DNA from: Melampsora larici-populina 98AG31
Lineage: Eukaryota > Basidiomycota > Pucciniomycetes > Pucciniales > Melampsoraceae
Direction: 5' to 3'
NCBI RefSeq assembly: GCF_000204055.1
Contig: NW_006768768.1
Span: 2,255,088-2,319,087 of the forward strand
DNA length: 64,000 nt
A program made the position numbers and the translations under genes. Within the stretch, counting starts at the first letter, position 1, and each line of letters begins with the position of its first letter. This document shows positions 44,751-55,822 of the stretch, one piece after another. The notes beneath the pieces are model-generated. The model was not told where the DNA came from, did not search any database, and saw only the letters and a program-made list of their open reading frames with translations.

Positions 44751-47700
44751 ACTTTCATTTTAAAATACGAGAAACTACATTTTTTAGAACATTACATCAA
44801 TAATGTGTTTTTAAATTAGTTCTTTATTTAGTTCATTTCTTTTTTTCATTTTCTTTCTCTCTTTACTTAATTTCAATTTTCAATTTTCATTTTTTATTTT
44901 TTATCTTATTTAGTTTGATCATATATGTCAAGTTTTATTATGTGAAGTGTTATATTTTTATTTCTCTATTTTTCTTTTTATGGGTTATGTAGTTTGATGG
45001 ATGAGGTGTAGTGTAAAATAGGGGTTCTCAAAGTTGGCCCGGTTTCAAGAAAACCCAGTTGACCCGGTTGCTTTTTGGCAGTAACCTTGTGTATCGAGTT
45101 GACATTTTTTGACAGATCACAGCCAAAAAGTCAACTGGGTCAACCGGGTTTTTACAAACCGGGTCTACTTTGAGAACCCCTAATGAAGTCAAATTTCGAA
45201 TTTATGGGTTTAGAGGTTATGTGTAGTTGAATGTTGTATGGGTTACATAGGGTGTACAGGCTTAAACTTGAAATTTCGAATTTTATGGGTTTAAAAAGTC
45301 ATGGTTACAGATGTGTATGGTTTTAACAAGTTATGTGTAGAGGAATCATGGTTTTGAGGTATGGGTTTAAATAAGGCTGAATTTCGAAAATCCAGCAACT
45401 CAGACAGATGGTGGTAAACTGGGGTGGTGGTAAACTGGGGTGGTAAACTGAAAAAGCAAGTAGGGATTGGTGTTGAATTATAAATTCATCAGATTATCAA
45501 ACACCAATATTGGCAAATACAAAATCACAAATGAAAAGGATGATTTTGAAACTCGAAAATGGCTTTCAAAATTCCATAAAAGGCTCCATTTTCAATCATG
45601 AGACTTTATTTCAAATGTACTACATCAGTTTTTTAGAGGGTAAATCATGTGGAAGGCATCATATGGGCGCATCTGAGCATGAAAAATCAATTATAAACCA
45701 TATACAGCATTATCAGTGGTAATATCAGGTGGTAAACTGGGTAAATTCAATTTCGAGTATTTTCACATAAAATCGAATTTCATTTTAAGGGTACAACCAA
45801 TAGAGTTAGAGTTTAGCTTGGCTGAGCAAAGTTGTAGAGCGGAAGCAGACCTTTTTTTCTGTCTATTCAGATTTTTGATACAGTCCCTATTTCTTATCTT
45901 TTTTCAGGTTTTAAGGGTAAATTGGCGGATTTTTCAGTTTTTGTGGTAAACAGCTCAGTTTTGATGATAAATGTGTGCTTGAAAATTTGTGAATGATACA
46001 TGTGGGTGAGTTGAAGATGTTTATCAATTTTAATTTGGGGGTTGTTCAATGAATTGTGTGTGAAAAAGTTGTTTGAAGGTGGATTTCGAGTTTGAGGGTT
46101 GTTTTTGTCTTACTTTCTTTTTTTGTGTGTGTTTCAATTTTGATATAGTCAAGGGTCTTTTTTCTTTCCCTTTGGGAGCCTTTTAGTTAGCAAAAATAGT
46201 TACTAGATTTTTAGAATAAGCTTTTATCTTTTATTATTATCATTCAGGTAAACAACTAATGAGAGTTGGAATTTTATAATAATAAGACCCTTATTCATCT
46301 TTTAATTAATTTCTTGTTGAGTTGTAAGCTCATTTGCTCATTTGTAAGGTGCCTGAGTGCGCCTAGATTGTGCTATTTTTGAAGTTATTGTCCTATTTCA
46401 GCCTGGCTCTTATTAATCCAAAGACTTGAAGGTCTTAAATTTAATTCATTGATAATCAAAGTCCCTGTTTAAGAAGGGCATTTCTTTCTTTGATTGAAGT
46501 CTTTCAATTCACCATCTCAAGACTTATTTCTCTTAATTTGATTGTGTGTGTTTGTTGATTTGTGTCTTCATTCCTCCCCTTCTTGGCTCTGCTTTCAGCT
46601 GTGTACTGAAAGAGTTCTACAGTGGTATCATCACTATCATCAGCACTCAGAACACAATTGAGCCGGGTAAATTTGTGATAAACATCAAAAATCATGCCAG
46701 TCTCATCTGTATAACCACAATACTTTGATTGAACAAATGCTGATGCTTTCATTGATCTGTAGGTTCTTTATTTGGGTTGCACTCTGGTTGTTTACCAGCA
46801 CAAAAGTGGGAAACACTGCTTTGGCAACATTGAAACCTCTTGAAAGGAGTTGTCACACATTTCTATCCACATTTTATTTTATGATCCAGCTTTTCCGGTT
46901 GCCCTGTCAACTTGTCCGCACCGCAGAGATGGTCCGACCTTTGCACTTGTGCATGCAACAGACATGGCTTATGTTTTTCGACCTTTGACTGGCTGCAACT
47001 TTATGTCTGTGGATGGGGGTTGCTACTCAATCCCAATGGCTATCAGAGAAATGTTGGGAGGCTCTCATACCAAACATTTGATCAGCCGGTATGAGGACAA
47101 AGTCTCAAAATTAAAGTCTCAAAGAAACAATCATGTTGACTCTCATTGAAAGTAACTGATTCTTTACAACTTATCTATGCAATGATTTTGTCTTTACTAT
47201 CTATTCATTTCTCTTTCTACTATGCTTTATGCCAACTGATATGCTCTCTCTAAACTACTATGCAATTAAAACCAAATTACTAGGCAAATAGAACCCAGTG
47301 CCTCCCTTTTTTCTTTCGAGGTACCTAATGAAATGGTCAGGTTTTGACCGAAAAATTTCCACTTTCTTGTTTTGGTCTGAAAAATGGTAAGGTTTTTCCT
47401 GGTTTTTCATAGCAACCTCAACCAGAGCTTTCCACGGTCCTGATTGTAGGTAGTATTTTGTGTGGGACTATGGTCTTGACGCCAAGCAAATTTGACATAT
47501 GCTTTGGCGTGTCCTTCATGATAAATTGGGGAGTGAATTGTGTTGTGAGAAAGCAAGGATGTGGCCGGAAACCCCTTGCAGGCTTGCCCGCCGATTCTCT
47601 AGGACAAAATGGCACTTAAAGCATGGGCCGGCCGTACTGGGACTTTTGGTCGGAGAGCTGACCAACCTTCACCCAATTGCTGTGATGCGGCTTTCATCTC

Positions 47701-47943
47701 ACAGGTTGCTGTGTACCAACTTCAACTTCTAGGCTTGAAAACAGTTTGTACGTATAGGTCTTGATCTTCTGCTATAAAAGAGTCTCACTCTCGATCACAT
47801 TCCATCTCTCCAAGTCTCAGGGAACCTTCTACGTTTACGCTTATAGATTAATAGAACAGTCACATCCGTACTTTCTTTCTCAATTTGAAGTCCAATCAAT
47901 ACTGTTTTCTCCCTTTAAATTCACTATTGCACATTATACGAGC
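44751..47943. other. AT-rich region with MITE, no supported gene
   Basis: Contains the MITE at 45021-45180. A GGTGGTAAACTGGG repeat runs at 45408-45450. There is long AT-rich non-coding DNA. An open frame at 46850-47149 (+) looks partly coding (P-L-T-G-C-N-F-M-S-V-D-G-G-C-Y-S) but has no recognised homologue or splice partner. Confidence 0.4.
45021..45180. mobile_element. 160-bp MITE with TA target duplication (copy 2)
   Basis: It starts GGGGTTCTCAAAGTTGGCCC and ends with its imperfect inverted complement, flanked by TA on both sides (45019-45020 and 45181-45182). Length, termini and the internal GTTGCTTTTTGGCAGTAAC stretch match the copy at 18407-18566 in inverted orientation. Confidence 0.75.
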
Positions 47944-49593
47944 ATGAGTACTCCTGACCACGATTCCAGCTCTGGCGTGATGCCTTCTTTCAACACGCAG
48001 TCTGCGGAGGGTCTACCATATACCAATCCCGAGTGTCACTCCCAATCCCTTATAAGTCCCAGCGTGACCTCGGTGGCGGAGAACGCTGAAGCCAAGCATT
48101 TGATCAACCCTCCTCTCGATGAAAGCGACCCAGGACTGCGCGCTTGTCCGATGTCAGAATCACATTTTGAAGTTGACCAATCAGGATCTCGATATTCTCA
48201 TGTCACTTCAATCCCCTCGTCTCTTGAGCCGCTCAGTGAGACGTTTGAAGTCTTCACATGGCGACCAACCTGGTTAGATGAGAGAAAGCGGTGGTTGCCA
48301 GGTCAATCGGTGGGTGAAAAGTACACGGCGAGGAGGGTTGCGGCACTAAGACAACCTTGGATAAAGTGCTGCAGAATACCGCCGGAAGAAGATCTGATTG
48401 CAGACGTTGATATTGGCACGAGCAGGTGAGCATTCCTCAATCACAACTAGCGTGACACCGAGCTTCAAAGTGTTTTACTGATAGATGTTTTAATTTATAA
48501 TCACAAGACTGCTGGTGACTAAGACTCACTGTCTTTATACTGAGAATATATTAGGTTATAGAAGCTGTTTATTAGGTTTGTCATTACATTTTTCATTGGA
48601 CAAAAAAAACTGGCGGGACAGCCCTCCCCTTACGATCAATTGTGGTCAATTGTTGATGCCTGGAATCTTCCCGGGCAGGTTTTCGAACCGTTTCCCATCC
48701 TAGTCGCCCACATGCAAGGATCAAACACGTGGTAATCAGTCTTTCATTGTTTCCCGGACCGACGGATCCAGGCAGTCAAAATCCAATTATTAAGGTATCC
48801 CATCCTATTTGCTTGCTATATTTCAACCAACATCCAGGACATCAGAGCTCAATCGCACTTTTTTCCGCCCTAGACAATTCACCCTAGTCAAGGAGTTGTT
48901 CACACGACTGGAGAACCTACTACAGTGCATCGGGGTAGAGATACTTCATTTGGCCTCTCGCTTGGTGTCAATGCCGTAAGTGGTCTGCCTCTTCATCATC
49001 TCCGAGTTAATTCTGACCAGATGGCTCCAGTATGGAAAGGTGGATCTTACACATACTCGCTCTCAATCCCGAGACACAACTTCATCAGGAAGTATTTTCA
49101 GCTCGGGGATTGAAACAAACAAATTGTTATTGACGCTGCAGGAGGATCGTGAGGCGCGTGACGGAGTCCTGTAAGTGATTTCAATTTTTCACTAATGATA
49201 TGGAAACCCCTGTAACCATTTTGGCCACAACTGTCAACCTATGGGATCATCTCTGGACTTTGCTGTACTGCTATATCTTCCCAGCTCAAACACACAAGCA
49301 TTTGAAGCACGCTTGACTGTGATATCTAGGCGAGTGTGATATCTAGGCGAGGTGCCGACTTCACTGTAGACCCCAGGGGGTGGGGCCCAATATCAAAGTT
49401 AGTTTTTGAAGCTCATCTGATTTCGAAAACAGTTTATAATTTTTTTGAATTTTACTTTTTTAACATATGTTATGAATCAAGGACTTGGACTATGCAGTAT
49501 GACGGAATGGCTGAGCTTGGAAGACCTACATTGACACAGTCTCCTGATGGATCGAGAAATTTATTTTTGGTCTCTAATATTGAAAGTGAATAG
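47944..49593 (+). CDS. Candidate multi-exon gene of unknown function (exons uncertain)
   Basis: The first exon candidate runs from ATG 47944 to about 48425, where AGCAG|GTGAGC is a good donor. It encodes a Ser-rich N-terminus then W-R-P-T-W-L-D-E-R-K-R-W-L-P-G. Later coding-like pieces occur at 49040-49170 (Ser/Thr-rich, ending before a GTAAGT donor) and 49488-49593 (W-T-M-Q-Y-D-G-M-A-E-L then a stop). I could not join them with confidence. They lie immediately upstream of the host gene broken by the retrotransposon and could be its 5' exons. No domain is recognised. Confidence 0.35.
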
Positions 49594-49669
49594 AAGACTT
49601 TTCAAACACCCTTGTGAAGCGCGGGTTATTTTATCACAACGGCTTTCTTATCTTGTTTTCCTTGGGTTA

Positions 49670-49726
49670 TAAGAAGCAAATCTTGACAATCTTACAAGAC
49701 CTATCTGATAGGGACAAACTGACTAC
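49670..49726 (+). pseudogene. 5' side of the host gene interrupted by the retrotransposon
   Basis: A coding-like stretch (L-Q-D-L-S-D-R-D-K-L-T-T) ends exactly at the left LTR. It aligns with L-D-S-L-V-E-G-S-L-Y-G-M-T in the intact paralogue at 57945-59093. The continuation of the paralogue alignment starts exactly after the right LTR at 56159, so the two pieces belong to one gene. Upstream exons are unresolved. Confidence 0.5.
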
Positions 49727-50062
49727 TGTAAGACTCCTGAAGGAGGTCTTCACTCAGAGTGGCTCAAGAGCTGGTAGCTCGACAACGTATTCTAAAACCC
49801 GGCTCTATAATTCCTTACGACACAAAGCTAGCTCCGTCCGAAGAGTATTCGGTGAAGAGGAATGAATCAGACACAACTAACAAGACTAGAGAAAGAGACA
49901 ACAAGAGAAAAGACAAGTGAAATGTGATAATGCTCACCTAGCTCCGTCCGAAGAGTATTCGGTGAAGAAGAAGTCTTCTGGAGCTAGGGCGGATTGACAA
50001 CTATAATGTGTACCTGTCTACAGCCATGCCTTATGTGTATCTGTCTCTATGTAACCCTTACA
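49727..50062 (-). repeat. 3' LTR of the young gypsy element
   Basis: It contains a direct repeat of about 30 bp, CTAGCTCCGTCCGAAGAGTA..., twice (near 49830 and 49940). It differs from the other LTR by T/C near 49864 and G/A near 49992. Confidence 0.9.
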
Positions 50063-50546
50063 TCCCTCCCCTTCTAAAAAAAATCCCAATGATTGCCCCT
50101 AAGTTGTTTGAAAAAAAAAGAGAAAAAGAGAACTAGAAAAAGGAGAAAAAAAATGGCATAACGCGCCCTCAAATTGACATGACTCGTCCCGCTTAGAAAT
50201 TGAAAGAAATAAAGAGAGAAAAAAAGAAACACACACATAACCATTCATGAATTTAATAGAGTAACGAAAAGAAATTTTTATTTGAAACTTTGATGATAAG
50301 CTTTGAAAAGATAGTTGAAATGAGTTCATAAAACTTGATGTCTTGAGGTCTTGCGTAAATTTTTCATAATAATAATTTATCAATCTTGATGTCCTGAAAA
50401 AGTCTTGCTGATCCGTTGACACCGTCGTCGCCAACTGCAAAACAAACCAGGGTCGAACGATAATGCTCACATGTGTGGCCGAGGTATTGTTTTGACAAAA
50501 TTTTTTTGGGATAGTTGCCTTGGCGGTGCATACTAAGTGGGAGGAC

Positions 50547-53500
50547 TTACTTTTGGCCCTCTGAGCCTTGCTCTTCCTCCCTCCAATTGTACTTCTTGAG
50601 TTTCGAGATGTGAAACACGTCGTGGGATTTGTCCTCCTCGTTTAACCTCAGCCGAAAGTTACGGCCGCCGTTAAGGACCTCGACGACTTCGTAGGGTCCA
50701 TCGTATCGGGGTCTCAGTTTCGACGTCGGCCTCCCCTCCCCTCCAACCAATTGTTGTCGGTCCTTGCTGTCAATCAGTACCCAATCCCCGGTTGAGAGTG
50801 TGTCGCCTTGCCTTCGACGAGAGTTGTAGTGTACGGCTTGTGTTATCCGGCTAGTCCACAGCTTATCGCGGTGCTGCGCCCACAATGCTTGACGGTGTTC
50901 AATCCATTTCGCGGCATTGCCTCCCACTTCGTCAAAACGTTTGGCAATGGGAAACAATCGTGGTTTTCGGCCGTATACAAATTCAAATGGCGAGACTCCC
51001 GTCGCGACGTTGAGTGCGCTATTTATTGCGTATTCAACTGCAGGCAGTGCTTCAAGCCATCGTCCATGTCGATTATTCACGAGTTGGCGTAGAATCTGGA
51101 CGATGGTCTTGTTGGATTTTTCACTCCTGCCGTCTGCTTGTGGGTGGTAAGAAGTAGTCAGATTCACGTTTACATGTAGTAAAAGGTTCAGTTCCTGCCA
51201 GAATTTAGAGGTCCATGCCTTGTCTCTGTCGCCTATCATTGTCTGAGGTGCTCCAAAGATTGCTAGCCATGATCCGAAAAGTCTCTGGGCGGTTTTCTCC
51301 GCTGTATCAGTCTGACACGTCGGTATGGCTCTCGTGAAGCCTGTCAAGCGGCAAGTACACGATAAGATCATATCGTATCCACGAACTTTTGGGAAAGGTC
51401 CGATGAAATCGAGAGCTATGTCTTCCATTGGTCGAGTTGGTATTTTTGTAGCTTGCAGTCTTCCTGAAGTCAACGTTGTCCTGGCTTTCAGTCGTTGACA
51501 GCTGTCACAGGAGCTTATGAAGGTCTTGACTTGCGATGACATTTCAGGCCAGAAAAACTGTTCTCGAAGTTCGGATAACGTCTTCAGGGTACCTAGGTGG
51601 CCTAATGCTGCATGTGTTTGTTCCATCAGACGTTGCCGTAGGTTCCCCGTGTCCGGGATGAGTAGTCGTCCGTCCACGTAGATAAGACCACCCTTCCACT
51701 CGGTTCCCTCTCGTAACGGTAGTGTCTTCTTGATTTTTGTACAGAAGGCGTCGCCTGCATAACCATTCTGAATCATCAGGACTGTTTCCTTGTCGAGTGT
51801 GGCTGCTATGTGGCAAGCTGAAACTTCCTCGCTTCTTGATAATGCGTCCGCGACTGTGTTCTCTTCGCCCTTGATGTAGTTGAACTTCAGATCGAATTGT
51901 GATAGTGTTTCTAGCCAACGAGCTTGTCTACAACTGATGTTTCTTTGTGTCAATAAATGCGTCAACGAGTGATGGTCGGACATGACGTTGATTTTTAGTC
52001 CTAAGAGAAGTAGTTTCCACTTTTGCAGCGCGTTTACCACCGCCAATAGTTCTTGTTCGTGTACGGGGTAGTTTCGTTCTGCCGCCGTCATTGTACGACT
52101 CTCGTAAGCTATCGGTGAAGCTCGATCCCACTTTTCACCTTGGAACAAGGCCGCGCCAAGGCCATGACCACTGGCGTCCGTGAACAGCCAGATTGGCTCG
52201 TCGGAGTCGTAATCAAGTTGTCGTAATACTGGCAAGGTGGTTATGATCTTCTTGATATTCTCGAATGCTTCATCTTCTTTCTTACCCCACTTAAATGGTT
52301 CATTTTTCCTCTTGCTGCTCGTCAGTGGTGATAGCGTCGCAACATAGTGGGCCAATCCGTCGATAAATTTCTTCAGGAATTGCACTGTGCCCAAAAATTT
52401 GAGTAATTGTTTTTGGGTTCCTGGTGTCTTCCATTTGGAAACTTTTTCAACCTTAGCATCATCTGGACAGACTCCATCTGCGCTGATTTCGTGGCCTAGA
52501 AAATTTATCTTTGTTCGAAACAGCTTACTCTTAGATGGTGAGCAATACAAATTTGCTGCCTTCAATCGTCTCAACACCTCTCTCACATGTAACTCGTGTT
52601 CCTCTACTGACTTTGAAAATATCACAACATCATCAATATATACCACGCAGTATGTACCTATGATGTCCCCCAAGGCTTCTTCCACCCTGCTCTGATGGGT
52701 GGCAGGTCCGTTCGTCAGGCCCATCGCCATTACAGTCCATTCAAACAGCCCAAAAGGTGTTTTCACGGCTGTTAGGGGAATGTCTTCTTCTCGCATCCGT
52801 GTTTGGAAAAACGAGTTGATTTGGTCGACTATCGAAAAGATGTTCCCTGTGCTAACCAGGCGGACTGCTTCATCGATGTTTGGCAGTGGGCTTCGATCTT
52901 TGACGGTGAACTTGTTGAGTGTCCTATAGTCGCAGACCCATCGTGGTAAGGCGTTTGGGTCCTTTTTTGGGATGATCATAGAAGGCGAGGCGTATTGACT
53001 GGTGGATTTCCTAATGTGGCCTGCCTTCAAGTGTTGATCAATCAGCTTCCCCCACGCGGGTAGGTACTTTTGCGGGTAATTGTATTGCTTTTCGTTGATG
53101 ACAACGTTTGGGTCAGTTAAGATGATACGATGTCTAACCTTGGATGCCGCATTTTGCCCTTCAGGCGCGATGAAATCATCCTGGTCGTCATCAGCTACTG
53201 CTGGTAGCTCATCGGGAAACAGGCCAGAGAATTCTCTGAGCACACGTTCTTCTCTCATCGTCAAGTCACGATTTGTTTGCATACGTTCAAGATTTTGAAT
53301 CACACAAGACACCATTGAGTTTTTCATTGCAGACGTGATTTCTTCTTGCACAACTTTTTCAATCAGAATAGTTTTTGTAGGTACATGTGTGACCGTTCGA
53401 TTTCTGAGTGAAACATCCAAGTGAAATTTTTCCAAGAAAGGGGTTCCCAATATGACATCATAACTTGTCCCCAGCGGTGCGATTTTGAAGAAGGTTGAGC

Positions 53501-54107
53501 CGAATCGTAATTTTGGGTCTGCTGAGCTGACATTAGCAAAGCAGAATTCCTTGATTACGTGCGGAGTGGAGGTAGTCGAGATCGCCAAACTCACCTCAAT
53601 TGGTGTCACTAGTGGTCTACGCGGGATTTTTGCTCGTTTCGCCGTTGTTTCCGACATGAGGTTGGTCTCGGCTGCTGAATCAATCAATGCACGTAAAGGA
53701 CAACCGTTAATCATTAATTCAAGGATGATGGATCTGGTTTGTTTGGTGTTGTCAACGCACCCTCCTTCGTTTTCCTCTTTCATATGAGCTACTAGGATGC
53801 GATCTGCTTCTTCATAACGTTCTAATTCGTTCGCGAATAGGTCTGGTGCTTGACTGAATGACACCCCTTGACTGACGGCTCTCACTGGTACCGGTTGAGT
53901 TGGCCTTCCTGCTGGCCGTTGTGTGGGTGCTCCTGCTGGTGCGGTAGGTCTAGGGGTTGCGTTGGCTGGTGGATTGGAGCGACCTCTCGGTCGTGGGCCT
54001 GGGTCGAACACGCTCAGAGGCGGGAGTGCGATGTAGCCTCCTCTGATCGGGCCCTTGCAATTAGGATTGCCGCATTCCGTTCGGCACGCTGAGCAAATCC
54101 CACGGTG
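50547..54107 (-). CDS. Ty3/gypsy Pol: protease, RT, RNase H, integrase
   Basis: The frame is open from just after the gag stop (54110-54108) to 50547, 1186 codons, with no ATG near its start, so it needs stop readthrough or similar. Numbered from 54011, the protease has L-I-D-S-A-A-E-T-N (Asp 111; the usual D-(T/S)-G-A is D-S-A-A). RT has Asp 396 and Y-I-D-D (458-461). RNase H has F-T-D-A-S-G (Asp 612). Integrase has the zinc site H800, H805, C835, C838 and catalytic Asp 868, Asp 928 or 930, and Glu 964. A GPY/F-type end (K-L-R-P-R-Y-D-G-P-Y) follows; no chromodomain is seen. A cysteine cluster C-x2-C-x3-C-x4-C lies between the gag stop and the protease. The whole frame is free of other stops, consistent with a recent insertion. 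Confidence 0.9.
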   Translation of the reverse strand, partial: HRGICSACRTECGNPNCKGPIRGGYIALPPLSVFDPGPRPRGRSNPPANATPRPTAPAGAPTQRPAGRPTQPVPVRAVSQGVSFSQAPDLFANELERYEEADRILVAHMKEENEGGCVDNTKQTRSIILELMINGCPLRALIDSAAETNLMSETTAKRAKIPRRPLVTPIEVSLAISTTSTPHVIKEFCFANVSSADPKLRFGSTFFKIAPLGTSYDVILGTPFLEKFHLDVSLRNRTVTHVPTKTILIEKVVQEEITSAMKNSMVSCVIQNLERMQTNRDLTMREERVLREFSGLFPDELPAVADDDQDDFIAPEGQNAASKVRHRIILTDPNVVINEKQYNYPQKYLPAWGKLIDQHLKAGHIRKSTSQYASPSMIIPKKDPNALPRWVCDYRTLNKFTVKDRSPLPNIDEAVRLVSTGNIFSIVDQINSFFQTRMREEDIPLTAVKTPFGLFEWTVMAMGLTNGPATHQSRVEEALGDIIGTYCVVYIDDVVIFSKSVEEHELHVREVLRRLKAANLYCSPSKSKLFRTKINFLGHEISADGVCPDDAKVEKVSKWKTPGTQKQLLKFLGTVQFLKKFIDGLAHYVATLSPLTSSKRKNEPFKWGKKEDEAFENIKKIITTLPVLRQLDYDSDEPIWLFTDASGHGLGAALFQGEKWDRASPIAYESRTMTAAERNYPVHEQELLAVVNALQKWKLLLLGLKINVMSDHHSLTHLLTQRNISCRQARWLETLSQFDLKFNYIKGEENTVADALSRSEEVSACHIAATLDKETVLMIQNGYAGDAFCTKIKKTLPLREGTEWKGGLIYVDGRLLIPDTGNLRQRLMEQTHAALGHLGTLKTLSELREQFFWPEMSSQVKTFISSCDSCQRLKARTTLTSGRLQATKIPTRPMEDIALDFIGPFPKVRGYDMILSCTCRLTGFTRAIPTCQTDTAEKTAQRLFGSWLAIFGAPQTMIGDRDKAWTSKFWQELNLLLHVNVNLTTSYHPQADGRSEKSNKTIVQILRQLVNNRHGRWLEALPAVEYAINSALNVATGVSPFEFVYGRKPRLFPIAKRFDEVGGNAAKWIEHRQALWAQHRDKLWTSRITQAVHYNSRRRQGDTLSTGDWVLIDSKDRQQLVGGEGRPTSKLRPRYDGPYEVVEVLNGGRNFRLRLNEEDKSHDVFHISKLKKYNWREEEQGSEGQK

Positions 54108-55664
54108 TCAAAGGTACTGGTGAAAGTGCCAGGCGTAATCCGCACGTTCTTCGGGCGTTCGGCGATCATTAGAATTCCCGTTTGTTCTCGGGTTTCCAGT
54201 ACGGTTGGCTGGGGCCAAGTGGTGTGATTGAGTTTGGGGTACGCTTGCTCTAGGTAGCAAGTTGCTGGATTGTAGTAATAACCAGATCTCCGAGCCACTT
54301 GCTACAAATTCAAGCCATTTAAACGGTGCGGCTTTGAGTAGGCGCCTATCCGTTACCCAGCGCTGAAACACTTCGGGAGTTCCCCACACGACGTATTCTG
54401 CTAGATTCTTCAATTGGATTGAGCTTTCGACTTCGATTAAGGTGTATAAGTCTCGTGCTCGGTTGGCGTAGGTCTTAAAATCTTCGCTGCTTTTGATTTT
54501 CAATTGTCGAATAGATTTTTCTGAGTCGTCTAGCCATCCAGTTGGGAGCGTTGCAGTTGCCATCGCGTGCATAATTTCCGCCCAAGAGAGTCCGATCAGT
54601 TCGTCTTCAGATCGGCGAAGCCAGTTACCCGCCCGTGGTTTGACAACAATTGTCCCCAAGACGATTAGTCTCTCTTGAACCTCATCTAGTTGCTTTAGTC
54701 GAAAAAATTGTTCGACAAGGCGGCGCCAGTTGAGCAACGCGACGGGATCTTCGATGGGTCCAGTGAACTTCGGGGCTTCTGACAACTTGATATCACATGC
54801 TCGTACCGGTTTGACAGTCGCTGGCGTCTCGTTTCGGTCAAAGAGACTCTGCCTGTCCAATTGCAGAGCTGGTTGCATAGCTTGTGCAAAGGACACGCGT
54901 CGCGCTCCACCCGGGCTCGACGTGGTTTCTCGTTCTCGCCAGTTTGGTGCTGGTTCAAATAATTGAGCTGATGCCGTCGATTCATTTGCATGGCTTGAGT
55001 GAAGCGGGGTACTGCCGGCCGGTGGTAACGTAGAGTTCTCCGGGATGACTGGTAAGCTGCTTGACAGGTGTCTTGGTCCTAGCGGCGTTGGGGTACCGGG
55101 TGACTGGTACTGTCCAAGGTTGGTGTTCGCGCCTATACCTGACGGGGAGGTGGTGACTCTTGATTGTTGAGACATAAGAAATTGAGACATAGAAGCTTCT
55201 AATGCTCGTATCCGATCTCTATCAGATTTCAACGCTGCAACCTCTGCTTCGAGTCGTGCAATCATCGCGTCTTTGTCTTCCTCGTCGTGTGACTGGTGTC
55301 CTTTGTCTTTCGACGAACCTTCCATGGTAGCCAGTGGTGTAAATACAAAGCTTCCCGGGGGATGTGGTGTGTCTTGTGACAATTTGGAGTTAAAAAATTG
55401 TCGCACGATTCTTGCGTCGTCGGTGATAGTTGGTTCAGAGGGATCCGGTAGGTCAGCAGGTGTCGAGGTAACAAAGTTAGTCAAGGTCGAACTGGCTTGC
55501 AACGTGTAGTTGCTGTCAAGAGTGTCAATGGAGGCTTCGGGCTTATAGTGGTATCTCGGCGGATCGGGAGGCGGTGGACTTTCAATTGCTGCTTTTTCTT
55601 GTCTTTGGCGTCTTAGAAACGATTCCGGGTCGCTGATGAAGTTCAATGGGAGATCAAATCCCAT
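54108..55664 (-). CDS. Ty3/gypsy Gag
   Basis: Counted from ATG 55664 it has 518 aa and ends at TGA 54110-54108. A Pro-rich N-terminus is followed by a coiled-coil-like segment (E-E-D-K-D-A-M-I-A-R-L-E-A-E-V-A-A-L, about residues 130-170). A Ser/Thr/Pro linker and the capsid-like helical region (W-R-R-L-V-E-Q-F-F, about 320 onward, to K-T-Y-A-N-R-A-R-D-L-Y) follow. An ATG at about 55324 is an alternative start. Pol follows in the same frame directly after the stop. Confidence 0.8.
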   Translation of the reverse strand: MGFDLPLNFISDPESFLRRQRQEKAAIESPPPPDPPRYHYKPEASIDTLDSNYTLQASSTLTNFVTSTPADLPDPSEPTITDDARIVRQFFNSKLSQDTPHPPGSFVFTPLATMEGSSKDKGHQSHDEEDKDAMIARLEAEVAALKSDRDRIRALEASMSQFLMSQQSRVTTSPSGIGANTNLGQYQSPGTPTPLGPRHLSSSLPVIPENSTLPPAGSTPLHSSHANESTASAQLFEPAPNWRERETTSSPGGARRVSFAQAMQPALQLDRQSLFDRNETPATVKPVRACDIKLSEAPKFTGPIEDPVALLNWRRLVEQFFRLKQLDEVQERLIVLGTIVVKPRAGNWLRRSEDELIGLSWAEIMHAMATATLPTGWLDDSEKSIRQLKIKSSEDFKTYANRARDLYTLIEVESSIQLKNLAEYVVWGTPEVFQRWVTDRRLLKAAPFKWLEFVASGSEIWLLLQSSNLLPRASVPQTQSHHLAPANRTGNPRTNGNSNDRRTPEERADYAWHFHQYL

Positions 55665-55822
55665 GAAGTGTCGCTTGTCAGTGGCGCAGTCTAGTCTCAC
55701 ACGGTTGTCTAGTGTCGGGATATTCAGAGTGTCTTGGTATGTCTAAGAGAGAAAAAAACTTTCAAGTGCTGATAGCGTCGGTTTGATGTTCTAGGTTGGT
55801 GATTGGATTTAGAATAAAAAAG

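Noticed and set aside
46850..47149. 99-codon open frame with coding-like composition
   Set aside because: No recognised family, no ATG context or splice partner; mentioned only as uncertain.
50808..53787. Several plus-strand open frames of 70-100 codons
   Set aside because: Antisense to the continuous Pol frame of the retrotransposon.
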